Source: an uncultured Microcaldota archaeon | Lineage (GTDB): Archaea > Micrarchaeota > Micrarchaeia > Burarchaeales > Fermentimicrarchaeaceae | DNA: 64,000 nt | Assembly (NCBI GenBank): GCA_903884505.1 | Contig: CAISET010000016.1 | Span: 31,653 to 95,652, forward strand | Direction: 5' to 3' | Part shown: positions 63,824 through 64,000 of the stretch, piece by piece | Layout: each line of letters begins with the position of its first letter | Numbering within the stretch: the stretch's first letter is position 1 | The notes under the pieces: generated by a model | Seen by the model: the letters and a program-made list of their open reading frames with translations, nothing else | Told to the model about the DNA's origin: nothing | Database searches by the model: none | Position numbers and translations under genes: made by a program

Positions 63824-64000
63824 TCACTGGCCTGGCAGCTTTTCCGGCCATTCTCCGACAGTAAGGGAGAACATCCATCGCTCATTTACCTCGAGAGCCA
63901 CGGTATAGTTCCCTAGCGTCTTAGCCCAAAACATCCCATCACCCCTGGAGCGGCTGCCCCAGCCAAAGCAGTACGAAACCCGCTGCCGTAAGCGACATCG
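63824..64000 (-). CDS. Unassigned open frame cut by the right edge
   Basis: The minus strand is open from 64000 for 58 codons to a stop at 63824. The end reads MFWAKTLGNYTVALEVNERW then FSLTVGEWPEKLPGQ. Its stop lies 10 nt before the ATG of the next gene, next to that gene's ribosome site, as in an operon. An internal ATG at 63934 would give 36 residues; otherwise the gene starts outside the window. Nothing can be said about function. Confidence 0.35.
   Translation of the reverse strand, partial: RCRLRQRVSYCFGWGSRSRGDGMFWAKTLGNYTVALEVNERWMFSLTVGEWPEKLPGQ

Overview
The window is a compact, gene-dense stretch of an archaeal chromosome. The archaeal assignment rests on the exosome genes rrp4, rrp41 and rrp42, SBDS, the proteasome alpha subunit, RNase P proteins Rpp30 and Pop5, eL15, eL43 and uL16, RpoP, prefoldin beta, aRF1, diphthamide synthase Dph2, class III (archaeal pilin) signal peptides and a methanococcal-type S-layer protein. 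Many genes start directly on the A or G that lies about 25 nt after a TATA box, which suggests leaderless mRNAs. The remaining starts have a strong GGTG-type ribosome binding site. The coding style, many small membrane proteins and intron-bearing tRNAs would fit a small-genome (DPANN-like) euryarchaeal lineage such as Micrarchaeota or Diapherotrites, but the sequence alone does not settle this.

Layout. 0-5 kb: a beta-CASP ribonuclease (cut by the left edge), a winged-helix membrane protein, ADP-forming acetyl-CoA synthetase (beta then alpha) and an Mre11-like nuclease. 5-19 kb: the archaeal 'exosome superoperon', all on the minus strand: eL15, rpp30, pop5, psmA, sbds, rrp4, rrp41, rrp42, eL43, rpoP, Brix protein, pcc1, pfdB, then a DHH phosphoesterase and ogt. 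A 4-kb island of TPR genes splits it between pop5 and psmA. 19-27 kb: uL16, PEP synthase, Dph2, a type IV pilin, UMP kinase and a PhoU-family regulator. 27-32.3 kb: a serine operon (class V aminotransferase, ACT-less SerA, SerRS) and aRF1. 32.3-40.8 kb: cell-surface genes, namely two paralogous membrane proteins, a glutaredoxin, a large S-layer gene with a highly structured leader, a glycosyltransferase and a membrane protein. 40.8-43.8 kb: a membrane-embedded double AAA+ ATPase. 43.8-45.7 kb: a foldback repeat, a TnpB-only IS605-type element and an array of hairpin-rich repeats. 45.7-51.0 kb: a 1765-residue protein made of a complete archaeal pilin domain fused to eight parallel beta-helix modules. 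51-55.6 kb: a VTT-family membrane protein, an alpha-glucan operon (GT4 glycogen synthase type, GH57, DUF5752-like) and a sugar-nucleotide epimerase. 55.6-64 kb: a TPR/coiled-coil protein, two intron-containing tRNA genes (Tyr, and Asp with a D-arm intron), two unknown helical proteins, GTP-dependent PEP carboxykinase, an AbiE-type toxin-antitoxin pair and two unassigned genes at the right edge.

Metabolic reading. ADP-forming acetyl-CoA synthetase gains ATP from acetyl-CoA. PEP synthase and GTP-PEPCK supply PEP for gluconeogenesis. The glucan operon stores and mobilises polysaccharide, and SerA with the aminotransferase feeds serine to SerRS. The most unusual items are the pilin/beta-helix fusion, the pseudoknotted S-layer leader, the membrane-embedded tandem AAA+ protein, the TPR island inside the superoperon, the tRNA-Asp D-arm intron, and repeated short duplications of gene 3' ends around 15, 40 and 45 kb.
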